Below are positions 6,391 through 13,912 of a stretch of DNA of 35,678 bases, in pieces. Every line of letters begins with the position of its first letter. The stretch's first letter is position 1. The DNA is from Clostridiales bacterium (GTDB lineage: Bacteria > Bacillota > Clostridia > Oscillospirales > Oscillospiraceae), in NCBI GenBank assembly GCA_019418625.1, contig DYBL01000042.1, forward strand, positions 1 to 35,678. The letters are read 5' to 3'. The notes under the pieces were generated by a model, which ran no database searches, had not been told where the DNA came from, and saw nothing but the letters and a program-made list of their open reading frames with translations. Made by a program: the position numbers and the translations under genes.

Positions 6391-7284
6391 TTGTACTGGA
6401 ACAGTCTCAATGATGCGCTGCGCCGCCGGTACGGAACGAAGGTCTACAAGCTGGCACTGTCCTCCGGCTGCACCTGCCCCAATCGAGACGGGACGCTGGG
6501 CAGCCGGGGCTGCATCTTCTGCGACGGCGCGGGGGCCTTTGCGGAGGCAGGGCCGGTGCGGGCGCAGATCGAAGCGGCCAAGGCCCGGGTGGCGGGCAAA
6601 GCCGGGCCGGACGCCAAATATATCGCTTACTTTCAGTCCTTTACCAATACCTACGGCCCTGTGGAGCGTCTGCGGGCATTGTACACCGAGGCTATGGCGC
6701 CCGACGAGGTAGCGGCGCTGTCCATCGCCACCCGGCCGGACTGCCTGGGGCCGGAGGTCCTGGCACTGCTGGAAGCGCTGGGGCGGCAAAAGCCGGTCTG
6801 GGTGGAGCTGGGACTTCAGACCATCCATCCCGCCTCCGCTGCCTATGTCCGCCGGGGCTACGATCTGCCGGTGTACGACCGGGCGGTGGCGCAGCTGAAA
6901 GCGGCGGGCATTACCGTGGTGGTCCATCAGATCCTGGGGCTGCCCGGGGAGAGCCGGGAGATGATGGCCCAGACTGCCCGCTATATCGGCGTGTCCGGGG
7001 CGGACGGGGGGAAATTCCCCCTGCTCCATGTGCTGCGGGGCACGGATCTTGCGCAGCGCTGGGCGGCGGGGGAGGTGCCCATATTGACACTGGAGGAATA
7101 CATCGACGCGCTGGAAGCCTGCGTGCGCAGCACGCCCCGCCATGTGGTGATCCACCGGCTCACCGGGGACGGCGCCAAGCGGGACCTGCTGGCCCCTCTT
7201 TGGAGCGGAGACAAAAAGCGGGTCTTGAACGCGGTGCACCAGGCCTTTGCCCTCCATGATGTGGAGCAGGGCAGCGACCTGTAA
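6391..7284 (+). CDS. YhcC-type radical SAM protein (TIGR01212)
   Basis: This 297-residue protein shows the TIGR01212/YhcC signature: an N-terminal YGTKVYKLALSSGCTCPNRDG-like entry with cysteines at 29, 41 and 44 (Cx11CxxC). This spacing is typical of this family rather than the classical CxxxCxxC, and binds a 4Fe-4S cluster and SAM. Downstream are a radical-SAM barrel with YFQSFTNTYGP, ATRPDCLGPEVL and GLQTIHP, and a short C-terminal region. The start is a TTG at 6391 with GGGAGAA upstream. The reaction catalysed by this family is unknown to me. It lies three bases after yfcE and ends at a bidirectional terminator. Confidence 0.92.
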   Translation: MYWNSLNDALRRRYGTKVYKLALSSGCTCPNRDGTLGSRGCIFCDGAGAFAEAGPVRAQIEAAKARVAGKAGPDAKYIAYFQSFTNTYGPVERLRALYTEAMAPDEVAALSIATRPDCLGPEVLALLEALGRQKPVWVELGLQTIHPASAAYVRRGYDLPVYDRAVAQLKAAGITVVVHQILGLPGESREMMAQTARYIGVSGADGGKFPLLHVLRGTDLAQRWAAGEVPILTLEEYIDALEACVRSTPRHVVIHRLTGDGAKRDLLAPLWSGDKKRVLNAVHQAFALHDVEQGSDL

Positions 7285-7287
7285 AGG

Positions 7288-7322
7288 AAAAGCCGTCCGG
7301 CCTTTGGCCGGGCGGCTTTTTT
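7288..7322. terminator. Bidirectional terminator between convergent genes
   Basis: The stem AAAAGCCGTCCGGCC and GGCCGGGCGGCTTTT with a three-base loop has A- and T-runs on both sides. It ends the radical SAM gene and, on the other strand, pdaA. Confidence 0.85.
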
Positions 7323-7324
7323 GT

Positions 7325-8149
7325 TCAGGTGGTCTGCAGCTGGGGAAGCTCTTCCAAAGAGGCGAACGTAAAGCCCATCTCCTCCCAGCGGGTCAATAGG
7401 TCGTCCAGGATCTCCGCGTTGGTGCGGGAGGTGGAGTGGAGCAGCACGATGGCGCCGTCGTGGATGCGGGGCAGCAGCTTGCTGTAAGCCTGCTCCGCTG
7501 TGGGCTGGTCGTCCACGTACCAGTCCACATAGGCAAGGCTCCAGAATACGGTGGTGTAGCCCAGGGCGTGGGCCTGGCGGAGGTTTTCCTCACTGTATTT
7601 GCCCTGAGGCGGGCGGTAGAACCGGGACATGGTCTTTCCGGTGGTGGTTTTATAGAGCTCCTCCAAAGACTCCAGCTCCTTGCGGAAGGACTCCTGGTCG
7701 GCGATGGCAGACATGTCAGGATGGTGGTAGGTGTGGTTTCCCACGATGTGGCCCTCCTCGGCCATGCGGCATACCAGCTCCGGCGCTGTCTCCACCATGT
7801 TGCCCACTACGAAAAAGGCGGCGGGGGCGTTGTGCTTTTTCAGCGTGTCCAGGATGGAGGCGGTATAGCCGTTTTCATAGCCGCAGTCAAAGGTCAGGTA
7901 AATGACCTTTTTGCCGGTGTCCCCCAGAAAGTAGGCGTTGTATTGGGCCAGGTCCTCGGCGGTGGCGTTGCCCACGGGGGTCTTGCCCTCCTCAGGGAAG
8001 GCCAGGCCCCAGTTGTCGGCGCTGGCGGGGATGGCCGCGTCGGCGGCAGCAGGCAGCATGCCGGCCCGGAGGGAATAGACGAAAATAAACAGCGCCCCGC
8101 AGGCGCACAGTGCGGCGGCTGCCGCCATAACACGATGGATGCGAGACAT
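7325..8149 (-). CDS. pdaA: Delta-lactam-biosynthetic polysaccharide deacetylase (PdaA-like)
   Basis: This 274-residue protein has an N-terminal signal/anchor segment (residues about 8-28) and a NodB-type deacetylase domain. Key elements are TFDCGYEN with the catalytic Asp88 (most PdaA have TFDAGYEN), the metal-binding HTYHH (His139 and His143), RPPQGKYSE and a C-terminal LLHSTS. The NWGL..EEG..PVGNA start of the mature domain and WSLAYVDWYVDDQPT are characteristic of PdaA. PdaA removes the acetyl group from MurNAc so that muramic delta-lactam can form in spore cortex. The ATG at 8149 is preceded by AGGAGG. A sigma-G-like promoter lies upstream, which fits forespore expression. Confidence 0.93.
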   Translation of the reverse strand: MSRIHRVMAAAAALCACGALFIFVYSLRAGMLPAAADAAIPASADNWGLAFPEEGKTPVGNATAEDLAQYNAYFLGDTGKKVIYLTFDCGYENGYTASILDTLKKHNAPAAFFVVGNMVETAPELVCRMAEEGHIVGNHTYHHPDMSAIADQESFRKELESLEELYKTTTGKTMSRFYRPPQGKYSEENLRQAHALGYTTVFWSLAYVDWYVDDQPTAEQAYSKLLPRIHDGAIVLLHSTSRTNAEILDDLLTRWEEMGFTFASLEELPQLQTT

Positions 8150-8182
8150 GGGATTCCTCCTAGCGTTTTGAGCGTTTGCCCC

Positions 8183-8213
8183 TAGTCTGCCGCAAAGATG
8201 TGGAGGCTATGCG
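8183..8213 (-). promoter_or_regulatory. Sigma-G-like promoter of pdaA
   Basis: On the minus strand CGCATA (8208-8213) is followed after 18 nt by CAGACTA (8183-8189). The forespore sigma-G consensus is roughly gnATR, then cAtnnTA; both boxes fit except one -10 base. The start site would be about 27 nt before the ATG. Confidence 0.55.
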
Positions 8214-8223
8214 CGCAAAACCC

Positions 8224-8257
8224 TTGCATTCCCCTATTTCCTATGGCAAAATAGGAA
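8224..8257 (+). promoter_or_regulatory. Promoter and Rrf2 operator of the Rrf2 gene
   Basis: TTGCAT (8224-8229) and CAAAAT (8247-8252) are 17 nt apart. Overlapping the -10 is a perfect inverted repeat, TTCCTAT (8238-8244) and ATAGGAA (8251-8257), with a 6-nt centre. It is placed for autorepression by the Rrf2 protein encoded 20 nt downstream. Confidence 0.6.
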
Positions 8258-8276
8258 TTAAAAAAGGGGGGACGGT

Positions 8277-8699
8277 ATGCGGATTTCCACAAAGGGGCGC
8301 TATGCCCTGCGGCTGATGACGGACATCGCCGTGCATGGACAGGATGGGTGGGTCTCGCTGAAGGACGCCGCCGCCCGACAGGGCATTTCCGTGAAGTACC
8401 TGGAGCAGATCGCCGGCATCCTGAGCCGGGCGGGCCTGCTCCACAGCAGCCGGGGCGCCCAGGGGGGCTACCGCCTGACCCGCGCGCCGGAGGAGTATCC
8501 TCTGGGGGATATCCTGCGGCTGACGGAGGGAGACCTGGCGCCGGTGGCCTGCCTGGAGGGCGGAGAAAACTGCTGCGCCCGGTGCGATACCTGCGCCACG
8601 CTGGACTTCTGGACAGGCCTTTACGCGGCGGTGCAGCAGTATGTGAACCAATATACGCTGGCGGACCTGGTCCGGTCTCAGCAGGAAAAAGAGAAGTGA
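8277..8699 (+). CDS. Rrf2-family (IscR-like) regulator
   Basis: This 140-residue protein begins MRISTKGRYALRLMTDIA, the standard Rrf2 start, with the winged helix (residues about 1-75, including SVKYLEQIAGILSRAGLLHSSRGAQGGYRL). A cysteine cluster follows (ACLEGGENCCARCDTCAT, about residues 91-108), where IscR-type regulators bind an Fe-S cluster. More cysteines are present than the three of classical IscR. No isc or suf genes follow; the next gene is a helicase after a 55-bp gap with an imperfect hairpin. Regulation by Fe-S or redox status is inferred from family; the inverted repeat upstream suggests autoregulation. Confidence 0.92.
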   Translation: MRISTKGRYALRLMTDIAVHGQDGWVSLKDAAARQGISVKYLEQIAGILSRAGLLHSSRGAQGGYRLTRAPEEYPLGDILRLTEGDLAPVACLEGGENCCARCDTCATLDFWTGLYAAVQQYVNQYTLADLVRSQQEKEK

Positions 8700-8737
8700 G
8701 AGGCGCTGCCGGGACGATGGTCCGGGCGGCGCCTTTG
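8700..8737 (+). other. Imperfect hairpin between Rrf2 and helicase genes
   Basis: AGGCGCTGCCGGGAC pairs with GTCCGGGCGGCGCCT with one wobble and one mismatch, followed by only three T residues. It could be a weak attenuator or processing site rather than a full terminator. Confidence 0.4.
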
Positions 8738-8754
8738 GCTGGATGGAGCGAAGC

Positions 8755-10839
8755 ATGGAGTTTGCGGAATTTGAAAGGAAATACGCCCTGCGGCTGGACC
8801 CCCAGCAGACGGCAGCCGTGCAGGCGGTGGAGGGGCCGGTGCTTCTTTTGGCGGTGCCCGGCAGCGGCAAGACCACGGTGCTGGTCAGCCGCATCGGCTA
8901 TATGCGCTTTGCTCTGGGCATCCCGGCGGAAAAGATCCTCACCATGACCTACACGGTGGCGGCGGCCGGGGATATGCGGCGGCGCTTTGCCGCCCTGTTC
9001 GGCGCCGGGGCGGCGGAGGGGCTGGAATTCCGCACCATCAACGGCGTGTGCAGCCGGATCATCCGGCTCTATGAGCGGACCATGGGCCGCACGGCCTTCC
9101 GTCTGATGGAGGACGGCGGGCAGAAGAGTGCGCTGCTGGGGGAGCTGTACCGCCGGAGGGCGGGGGAATTCGCCCCGGAGGGCACGGTCAAGGCCCTGGG
9201 CGCGGCAATTACCTATGTGAAAAACCAGATGCTGGGGGAGGAGCAGCTCTCGGAGGTCTCGGTGGAGGGCGTGGATTTCCCTCCTTTTTACCGCTCCTAC
9301 TGTGCATCGCTCCGGGAACGGCGATGCATGGACTACGATGACCAGATGGTCTACGCCCTGGAGATCCTGCGCCGCTACCCGGCGCTTCTCCGGGAGATCC
9401 AGGAGCGGTATCAATATTTCTGTGTGGACGAAGCCCAGGATACTTCCAAGATCCAACACCGGATCGTGCATCTTCTGGCCTCCCGGAGCAAAAACATCTT
9501 CATGGTGGGCGACGAGGACCAGAGCATCTACGGCTTCCGGGCGGCCTTTCCCCAGGCCCTCACCGGCTTTGACCGGCTCTATCCCGGGGCACAGATCCTG
9601 TATCTGGAGCGGAACTACCGCTCCAACGCCCGCATCGTGGAGGCGGCGGACCGCTTCATTCAAAAAAATGAAAACCGAAAGCCAAAGCACATGGTGCCCA
9701 CCCGCCCCGCCGGGGAACCGGTGCGGGAGATCCAGGTCTATAACCGGCAAAAGCAGTACCGCTATCTGGAAACGCTGGCCTGCACCTGCGATCGCGAGAC
9801 CGCGGTGCTCTACCGGGACAACGACAGCGCCCTGCCGCTGATCGATCTTTTGGACCGGTCCGGCACGCCCTATCGCTGCCGCCAGGTGGAGGGGAGCTTC
9901 TTTACCAACCGGGTGGTGCGGGATATCTGCGACATGTTCCGCTTTGCGGACGACCCCTGGGACAGAGAGCTGTTTCTGCGCTTCTACTATAAGCTGGGCG
10001 CAGGGATCAGCCGTTTGGCGGCCCGGGAGGCGGTGCAGCAGTGCAGCCGGGAGGGGGAGACGATCCTGGGCTATATCGCGGGCCTGGAGTCGGTATCGTC
10101 GTGGACCAGGAAACAGTGCAAGGCCCTGGGGACCCACTTTGAAAATTTGCGGACAGAGCGGGCGGACAAGGCCGTTTACCGCATCATCCACTTTATGGGC
10201 TACGGCGCCTATCTGGAGGAGCGGGGCATGGACGCGGGAAAGGCGGAGCTTCTGGAGGCGCTGGGAGAGCAGGCCGCCGATCCCCGTGCGCTGCTGGAGC
10301 GGCTGGTGGAGCTGGAGGCGGTGGTGCGCGCCGGCGGCAGCGGAGAGGACAGCCCTCTGATCCTCTCCACCATCCATTCCAGCAAGGGTTTGGAGTATGA
10401 TCGGGTCATTTTGATGGACGTGGCGGACGGGATCTTCCCCAAGGCCCTGCCGGACAAGGCCGCGTCCCAGGAGGAAAAGGATGCCTATGAGGAGGAGCGG
10501 CGGCTTTTCTATGTGGGCATGACCCGGGCCAGGGAATCGCTTTCGGTCATCACGTTCCGCAAAGAGGACCTGCGCTCCGCCTTTTCCCGGGAGCTGTTCC
10601 CGGAGAAGAAGCCGCCGGCTGCGAAAACGGCGGCCATTCCGGCAGCTGGCAGCAGGAGAGCGGCGCAGCCGGACCAGGGCTATGTGGACGGCGCGCGGGT
10701 GCGCCACCGGCAGTTTGGTCCCGGGACCATCCTGGGGCGTACCGGGGACATTGCCACTATCTCCTTTGACAGCGGCGTGTGCAAGCGCCTTTCCATGGCC
10801 ACGGCGCTGCGGATGGGCCAGCTGAGCAAGGAATCATAG
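8755..10839 (+). CDS. UvrD/PcrA-like superfamily 1 DNA helicase
   Basis: This protein of about 694 residues has all SF1A helicase motifs: the Q-motif region LDPQQTAAV, Walker A AVPGSGKTT near residue 35, VDEAQDT (motif II), GDEDQSIYGFRAA (III), LERNYRSN (IV), STIHSSKGLEYDRV (V) and FYVGMTRAR (VI). The C-terminal 50 residues (GARVRHRQFGPGTILGRTG) resemble the RNA-polymerase-interacting tail of PcrA. It is slightly shorter than PcrA and is probably a second UvrD-like enzyme in repair. The ATG at 8755 has GGAG six bases upstream; an ATG at 8743 is in frame but lacks a site. It could be transcribed from the Rrf2 promoter. Confidence 0.93.
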   Translation: MEFAEFERKYALRLDPQQTAAVQAVEGPVLLLAVPGSGKTTVLVSRIGYMRFALGIPAEKILTMTYTVAAAGDMRRRFAALFGAGAAEGLEFRTINGVCSRIIRLYERTMGRTAFRLMEDGGQKSALLGELYRRRAGEFAPEGTVKALGAAITYVKNQMLGEEQLSEVSVEGVDFPPFYRSYCASLRERRCMDYDDQMVYALEILRRYPALLREIQERYQYFCVDEAQDTSKIQHRIVHLLASRSKNIFMVGDEDQSIYGFRAAFPQALTGFDRLYPGAQILYLERNYRSNARIVEAADRFIQKNENRKPKHMVPTRPAGEPVREIQVYNRQKQYRYLETLACTCDRETAVLYRDNDSALPLIDLLDRSGTPYRCRQVEGSFFTNRVVRDICDMFRFADDPWDRELFLRFYYKLGAGISRLAAREAVQQCSREGETILGYIAGLESVSSWTRKQCKALGTHFENLRTERADKAVYRIIHFMGYGAYLEERGMDAGKAELLEALGEQAADPRALLERLVELEAVVRAGGSGEDSPLILSTIHSSKGLEYDRVILMDVADGIFPKALPDKAASQEEKDAYEEERRLFYVGMTRARESLSVITFRKEDLRSAFSRELFPEKKPPAAKTAAIPAAGSRRAAQPDQGYVDGARVRHRQFGPGTILGRTGDIATISFDSGVCKRLSMATALRMGQLSKES

Positions 10840-10845
10840 GATCAG

Positions 10846-10883
10846 AAAAACACCGCCCGGGCGTTTGCCTGGGCGGTGTTTTT
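10846..10883. terminator. Bidirectional terminator, helicase and SASP genes
   Basis: AAAAACACCGCCC and GGGCGGTGTTTTT form a strong stem with A- and T-runs on both flanks, between convergent genes. Confidence 0.85.
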
Positions 10884-10908
10884 GCAGGGGAGCGCTTGCA
10901 GCGTTTGC

Positions 10909-11106
10909 TTACAGGGACTTCTCGTAGGACTCGATCATCTTCTTGACCATCTGACCGCCCACGGAACCGGCCTCACGGGAGGTCAGGTGGCCGTTGTAGC
11001 CCTCCTTCAGGTTGACGCCGACCTCGGCAGCAGCCTCCATCTTGAACTTGTCCATAGCGGAACGGGCCTCGGGAACGTTGATCTTATTGCTGTTCTTGCT
11101 AGACAT
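10909..11106 (-). CDS. Alpha/beta-type small acid-soluble spore protein
   Basis: This 65-residue protein carries the two conserved blocks of alpha/beta SASPs: EARSAMDKFKMEAAAEVGV, which contains the germination-protease cleavage region, and the DNA-binding block NLKEGYNGHLTSREAGSVGG, followed by MVKKMI. These proteins coat and protect spore DNA and are degraded by GPR at germination. The start has AAGGAG upstream. A sigma-G-like promoter (11163-11192) gives about 50 nt of leader. The gene is monocistronic, ending at the shared terminator. It is strong evidence that the organism forms endospores. Confidence 0.96.
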   Translation of the reverse strand: MSSKNSNKINVPEARSAMDKFKMEAAAEVGVNLKEGYNGHLTSREAGSVGGQMVKKMIESYEKSL

Positions 11107-11162
11107 AATCGTTTCTCCTTTTCATCATAACAAACTGTGCGAATCACTGGGTATCGCGAGCA

Positions 11163-11192
11163 TAGTTTGACTCGAACCGGCGGGAATATGCC
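11163..11192 (-). promoter_or_regulatory. Sigma-G-like promoter of the SASP gene
   Basis: On the minus strand GGCATA (11187-11192) is followed after 17 nt by CAAACTA (11163-11169), matching the sigma-G pattern gnATR and cAtnnTA with one mismatch. The same type of sequence precedes pdaA. Confidence 0.6.
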
Positions 11193-11263
11193 GCTTTTTT
11201 GCCGGTAAAATTTCTCATTGCGAAAGCAGGCGAGAACTTTCCTGAAAAGGGCGCAATTGACTG

Positions 11264-11292
11264 TTGCCCAAATTCCGCGGCCCATGTATAAT
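11264..11292 (+). promoter_or_regulatory. Promoter of the DUF1576 gene
   Basis: TTGCCC (11264-11269) and a perfect TATAAT (11287-11292) are 17 nt apart, divergent from the SASP promoter. Confidence 0.7.
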
Positions 11293-11339
11293 AAAAACAG
11301 ATAATCAGCCATAGATATTTCCTGGAGGGAGGAGCCTCT

Positions 11340-12770
11340 TTGCAAAAGCGAAACCAAATGATTTTCCCGGCTACCATTGCCTTTTCCATCGGACTGATGG
11401 TGCTGGGGCTGTTTCTGCAGGACCCGGCGGAGATCCCCACGGGCCTCTACCATATCGTCACCATGCAGGATCTGCTCATTACCGACTATGTCTATATTGC
11501 AGGTCCCGGCGCCGCGCTCATCAACGCGGGATTGGTGACCATCATCTCCATCTGTATCATCCGGTTTTCCGGCGATCCCTATAACGGCTTTACCATTGTG
11601 GAGATGGGCCTCATGGCGGGCTTTTCCCTGTTCGGCAAAAACGTGTTCAATATTTGGCCCATCATTCTGGGTACCTGGCTTTACGCCAAGTATCAGCGGG
11701 AGCCTTTTTCCAAGTATGCCTCCGTGTCGCTGCTGGCCACGTCGCTTGCGCCGCTGGTGAGCTACATGGCTCTGGGCAGCATCCACGCCAGTTTGCCGCT
11801 GGGCATCCTGACGGGCATCATCATCGGGTTCATCCTGCCGTCGCTGTCGGCCTATACTTATAAGATCCAAAACGGCATGAACCTTTATAACATGGGCTTT
11901 GCCTGCGGCTTGTTCGCCATGATGGTGGTGCCCGTGCTGACGGCTTTCGGCGATAAGCCGGACTCCGTGCTGTACTGGGCCCAGGGCTACAACGAGAAGT
12001 TTTCCATCGTGCTGGGCATTTTGTGCATGGCGCTGATCCTGCTGGGCTTTTTCGCAACGCCTGTTCCGCCCTGGGCGGTGTGGGCCGGCTACCGGCGGCT
12101 GATCTCCACCACGGGCCGGGCCCCCAGCGACTACCTGCGTATGTTCGGCGCCGGGCCGGTCATGGTAAATATCGGCTGCAACGGCATTCTGGGCGTGCTG
12201 TTCGTCCTGCTGATCGGCGGCGACCTCAACGGCCCCACCATCGGCGGCATCTTCACCATCATGGGCTTTTCCGCCTTTGGAAAGCACCCGTTCAACATCA
12301 TCCCGGTCATGGCGGGCGTGTCTCTGGGCGCATACGGGATGCACTATTCGCCCAACTATCCCTCCTTGCAGCTGGCAGGGCTGTTCGGCACCACGCTGGC
12401 GCCTATTGCCGGACACTTCGGATGGCCCTTCGGTATTCTGGCGGGCTTTATCCACTCGGCTCTGGTGCTGCAGACCGGCGGCCCGGTGGCGGGACTGAAC
12501 CTCTACAACAACGGCTTTTCCGGCGGATTGATCGCCATCGTTCTCTATCCCACCATCACGGCCATCTGGAAGCACCGGCGGCCCACGCTGCGGGATGAGG
12601 ACTATTACGACCTGTTTGAGGACAGCGCCCCCATCGATACCTCCTTCTGGCGGACCAGCCGGAAAGAGAGCACGCCTCACTCCACCCACGAGATGCACTC
12701 GCCTGCACTGCGGGACGGACCCAACTCCCGCATGACGGACGATGAGCCGGAGGAATCTGAGATTTCATAA
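11340..12770 (+). CDS. DUF1576 integral membrane protein with internal duplication
   Basis: This 476-residue protein has about ten or more hydrophobic segments and matches the DUF1576 family (PF07613). Two homologous halves are visible. NGFTIVEMGLMAGFSLFGK with FNIWPIILG (82-111) matches NGPTIGGIFTIMGFSAFGK with FNIIPVMAG (297-326). NLYNMGFACGLFAMMVVPVL (181-200) matches NLYNNGFSGGLIAIVLYPTI (387-406). AGPGAALINAG (54) matches AGPVMVNIGCNG (271). The last 65 residues are hydrophilic, acidic and His/Ser-rich, probably cytoplasmic. The start is TTG at 11340 behind a strong GGAGGGAGGAG. The repeat and the conserved polar Asn/Gly motifs in the membrane suggest a transporter or channel, but no substrate is known. 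It is monocistronic, with its own promoter and terminator. Confidence 0.88.
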   Translation: MQKRNQMIFPATIAFSIGLMVLGLFLQDPAEIPTGLYHIVTMQDLLITDYVYIAGPGAALINAGLVTIISICIIRFSGDPYNGFTIVEMGLMAGFSLFGKNVFNIWPIILGTWLYAKYQREPFSKYASVSLLATSLAPLVSYMALGSIHASLPLGILTGIIIGFILPSLSAYTYKIQNGMNLYNMGFACGLFAMMVVPVLTAFGDKPDSVLYWAQGYNEKFSIVLGILCMALILLGFFATPVPPWAVWAGYRRLISTTGRAPSDYLRMFGAGPVMVNIGCNGILGVLFVLLIGGDLNGPTIGGIFTIMGFSAFGKHPFNIIPVMAGVSLGAYGMHYSPNYPSLQLAGLFGTTLAPIAGHFGWPFGILAGFIHSALVLQTGGPVAGLNLYNNGFSGGLIAIVLYPTITAIWKHRRPTLRDEDYYDLFEDSAPIDTSFWRTSRKESTPHSTHEMHSPALRDGPNSRMTDDEPEESEIS

Positions 12771-12775
12771 GCACG

Positions 12776-12809
12776 AAAGACGCCGCCCCTCCGGGGCGGT
12801 GTCTTTTTT
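12776..12809 (+). terminator. Terminator of the DUF1576 gene
   Basis: AAAGACGCCGCCCC and GGGGCGGTGTCTTT with a TCC loop, followed by a T-run. Confidence 0.85.
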
Positions 12810-12823
12810 GTGAAAAGAGCCGC

Positions 12824-12874
12824 TTGCTTTTTCCCCCTCCCTGTGGTATATTGTGCAACTGAAAACGATTCTCA
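12824..12874 (+). promoter_or_regulatory. Promoter with Fur/Zur-type box, znuA-like gene
   Basis: TTGCTT (12824-12829) and an extended -10 TGGTATATT (12844-12852) are 17 nt apart. At the expected start site lies TGAAAACGATTCTCA (12860-12874). It fits the Fur-superfamily 7-1-7 pattern TGATAATNATTATCA at 12 of 14 positions, so metal-dependent repression is likely. Confidence 0.7.
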
Positions 12875-12892
12875 AATTAGGAGGAGCTACAC

Positions 12893-13855
12893 TTGCTGAA
12901 AAAGGGATTCTGCTTGATATTGCTGTGCGCCCTGCTGACCGGCTGCGGTGCCAAGGAGACCGCCCAACAGGCGGAGGATGGAGAACAGCCTTTGAAAATC
13001 GTGGCGACGGTGTTCCCTGCTTACGATTTTGCCCGCACCTGCGGCGGTGAGGACGCAGAGGTGACGCTGCTGCTGCCGCCGGGCACGGAGAGCCATTCCT
13101 ATGAGCCAACGCCGGCGGACATTCTGGCGGTGCAGGAGTGTGACCTCTTTTTGTATCTGGGCGGTGCGTCTGACGCCTGGGTGGATACCATCCTCTCGGC
13201 GGCGGAGCCCACCGGCCGCACCCTTAAGCTCATGGACTGCGTGGAACTTCTGGAGGAGGAGACCGTAGAGGGCATGGAGGAAGAGAAGCACGGCCATGAC
13301 CATGAGGAGGAGCTGGGCCAGGTCAAGGAGTATGACGAGCATGTGTGGACCTCTCCCCGGAACGCCGCTCAGATCGTCCGGGACATTGCCGGGACCATGG
13401 GTGAGCTGGATCCGGAGCATGCGGAGACTTTCCGCACCCGGGGCGAGGAGTACGCCGGGCAGATCGAAGTGCTGGATGGGCAGTTCCGGGACTTTTTCGA
13501 CTCCCTGCCCAGCCGGACCATCGTCTTTGGCGACCGCTTCCCCCTGCGCTACTTTGCCGAGGAGTACGATCTGGACTACTACGCCGCGTTCCCCGGCTGC
13601 AGCACCCAGACGGAGCCCTCCGCCGCCACCATTGCCTTTTTGACGGACAAGGTGCGCGATGAGCACATCTCCACCGTGTGGTATATCGAATTTTCCAACC
13701 ATCTGGTGGCGGACAGCATTGCCGAGGCCACCGGAACGAAAACCGCTATGTTCCACACCTGCCACAATGTCTCCCAGGAGGAGATGGACAGCGGCGCCAC
13801 CTACCTTTCCCTGATGGAGGGGAACCTGGAGACCCTGCGGGCCAACCTGCCCTGA
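12893..13855 (+). CDS. Metal (zinc/manganese) ABC transporter substrate-binding lipoprotein, ZnuA-like
   Basis: This 320-residue cluster A-I solute-binding protein has a lipoprotein signal (lipobox LLTGC, Cys18). The mature part starts KIVATVFPAYDFAR. Likely metal ligands are His68 (ESHSYEPTPAD) and His150 (DEHVWTSPRNA). A charged loop rich in His and Glu (KHGHDHEEE, 132-140) is typical of zinc binders. The position of the third ligand, usually His, reads FGDRFPLRYF. The start is TTG at 12893 with AGGAGG upstream. No permease or ATPase gene is adjacent, so it must work with a transporter encoded elsewhere. A Fur/Zur-type box over the start site supports metal-responsive control, with zinc the likeliest substrate. 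Confidence 0.9.
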   Translation: MLKKGFCLILLCALLTGCGAKETAQQAEDGEQPLKIVATVFPAYDFARTCGGEDAEVTLLLPPGTESHSYEPTPADILAVQECDLFLYLGGASDAWVDTILSAAEPTGRTLKLMDCVELLEEETVEGMEEEKHGHDHEEELGQVKEYDEHVWTSPRNAAQIVRDIAGTMGELDPEHAETFRTRGEEYAGQIEVLDGQFRDFFDSLPSRTIVFGDRFPLRYFAEEYDLDYYAAFPGCSTQTEPSAATIAFLTDKVRDEHISTVWYIEFSNHLVADSIAEATGTKTAMFHTCHNVSQEEMDSGATYLSLMEGNLETLRANLP

Positions 13856-13859
13856 GCGG

Positions 13860-13888
13860 TTGCGCGCGGCGGCGGAATCTGGTATGCT
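13860..13888 (+). promoter_or_regulatory. Promoter of the hypothetical-aldolase operon
   Basis: TTGCGC (13860-13865) and an extended -10 TGGTATGCT (ending 13888) are 17 nt apart, 24 nt before the GTG start. Confidence 0.6.
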
Positions 13889-13912
13889 GGAGGAACAGAG
13901 GAGGGATGCCCC

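Noticed and set aside
8700..8737. A full terminator between Rrf2 and the helicase
   Set aside because: The stem has a mismatch and only three T residues follow, so I list it as an unassigned hairpin.
8182..10707. An 841-codon open frame on the minus strand opposite the helicase
   Set aside because: It lies across the Rrf2 and helicase genes, whose motifs are unmistakable. The antisense product is Arg/Pro/His-rich low-complexity sequence, as expected from GC-rich codon shadows.
11107..11162. A vegetative promoter for the SASP gene
   Set aside because: No -35/-10 pair with proper spacing was seen there; the sigma-G-like pair further upstream fits better.
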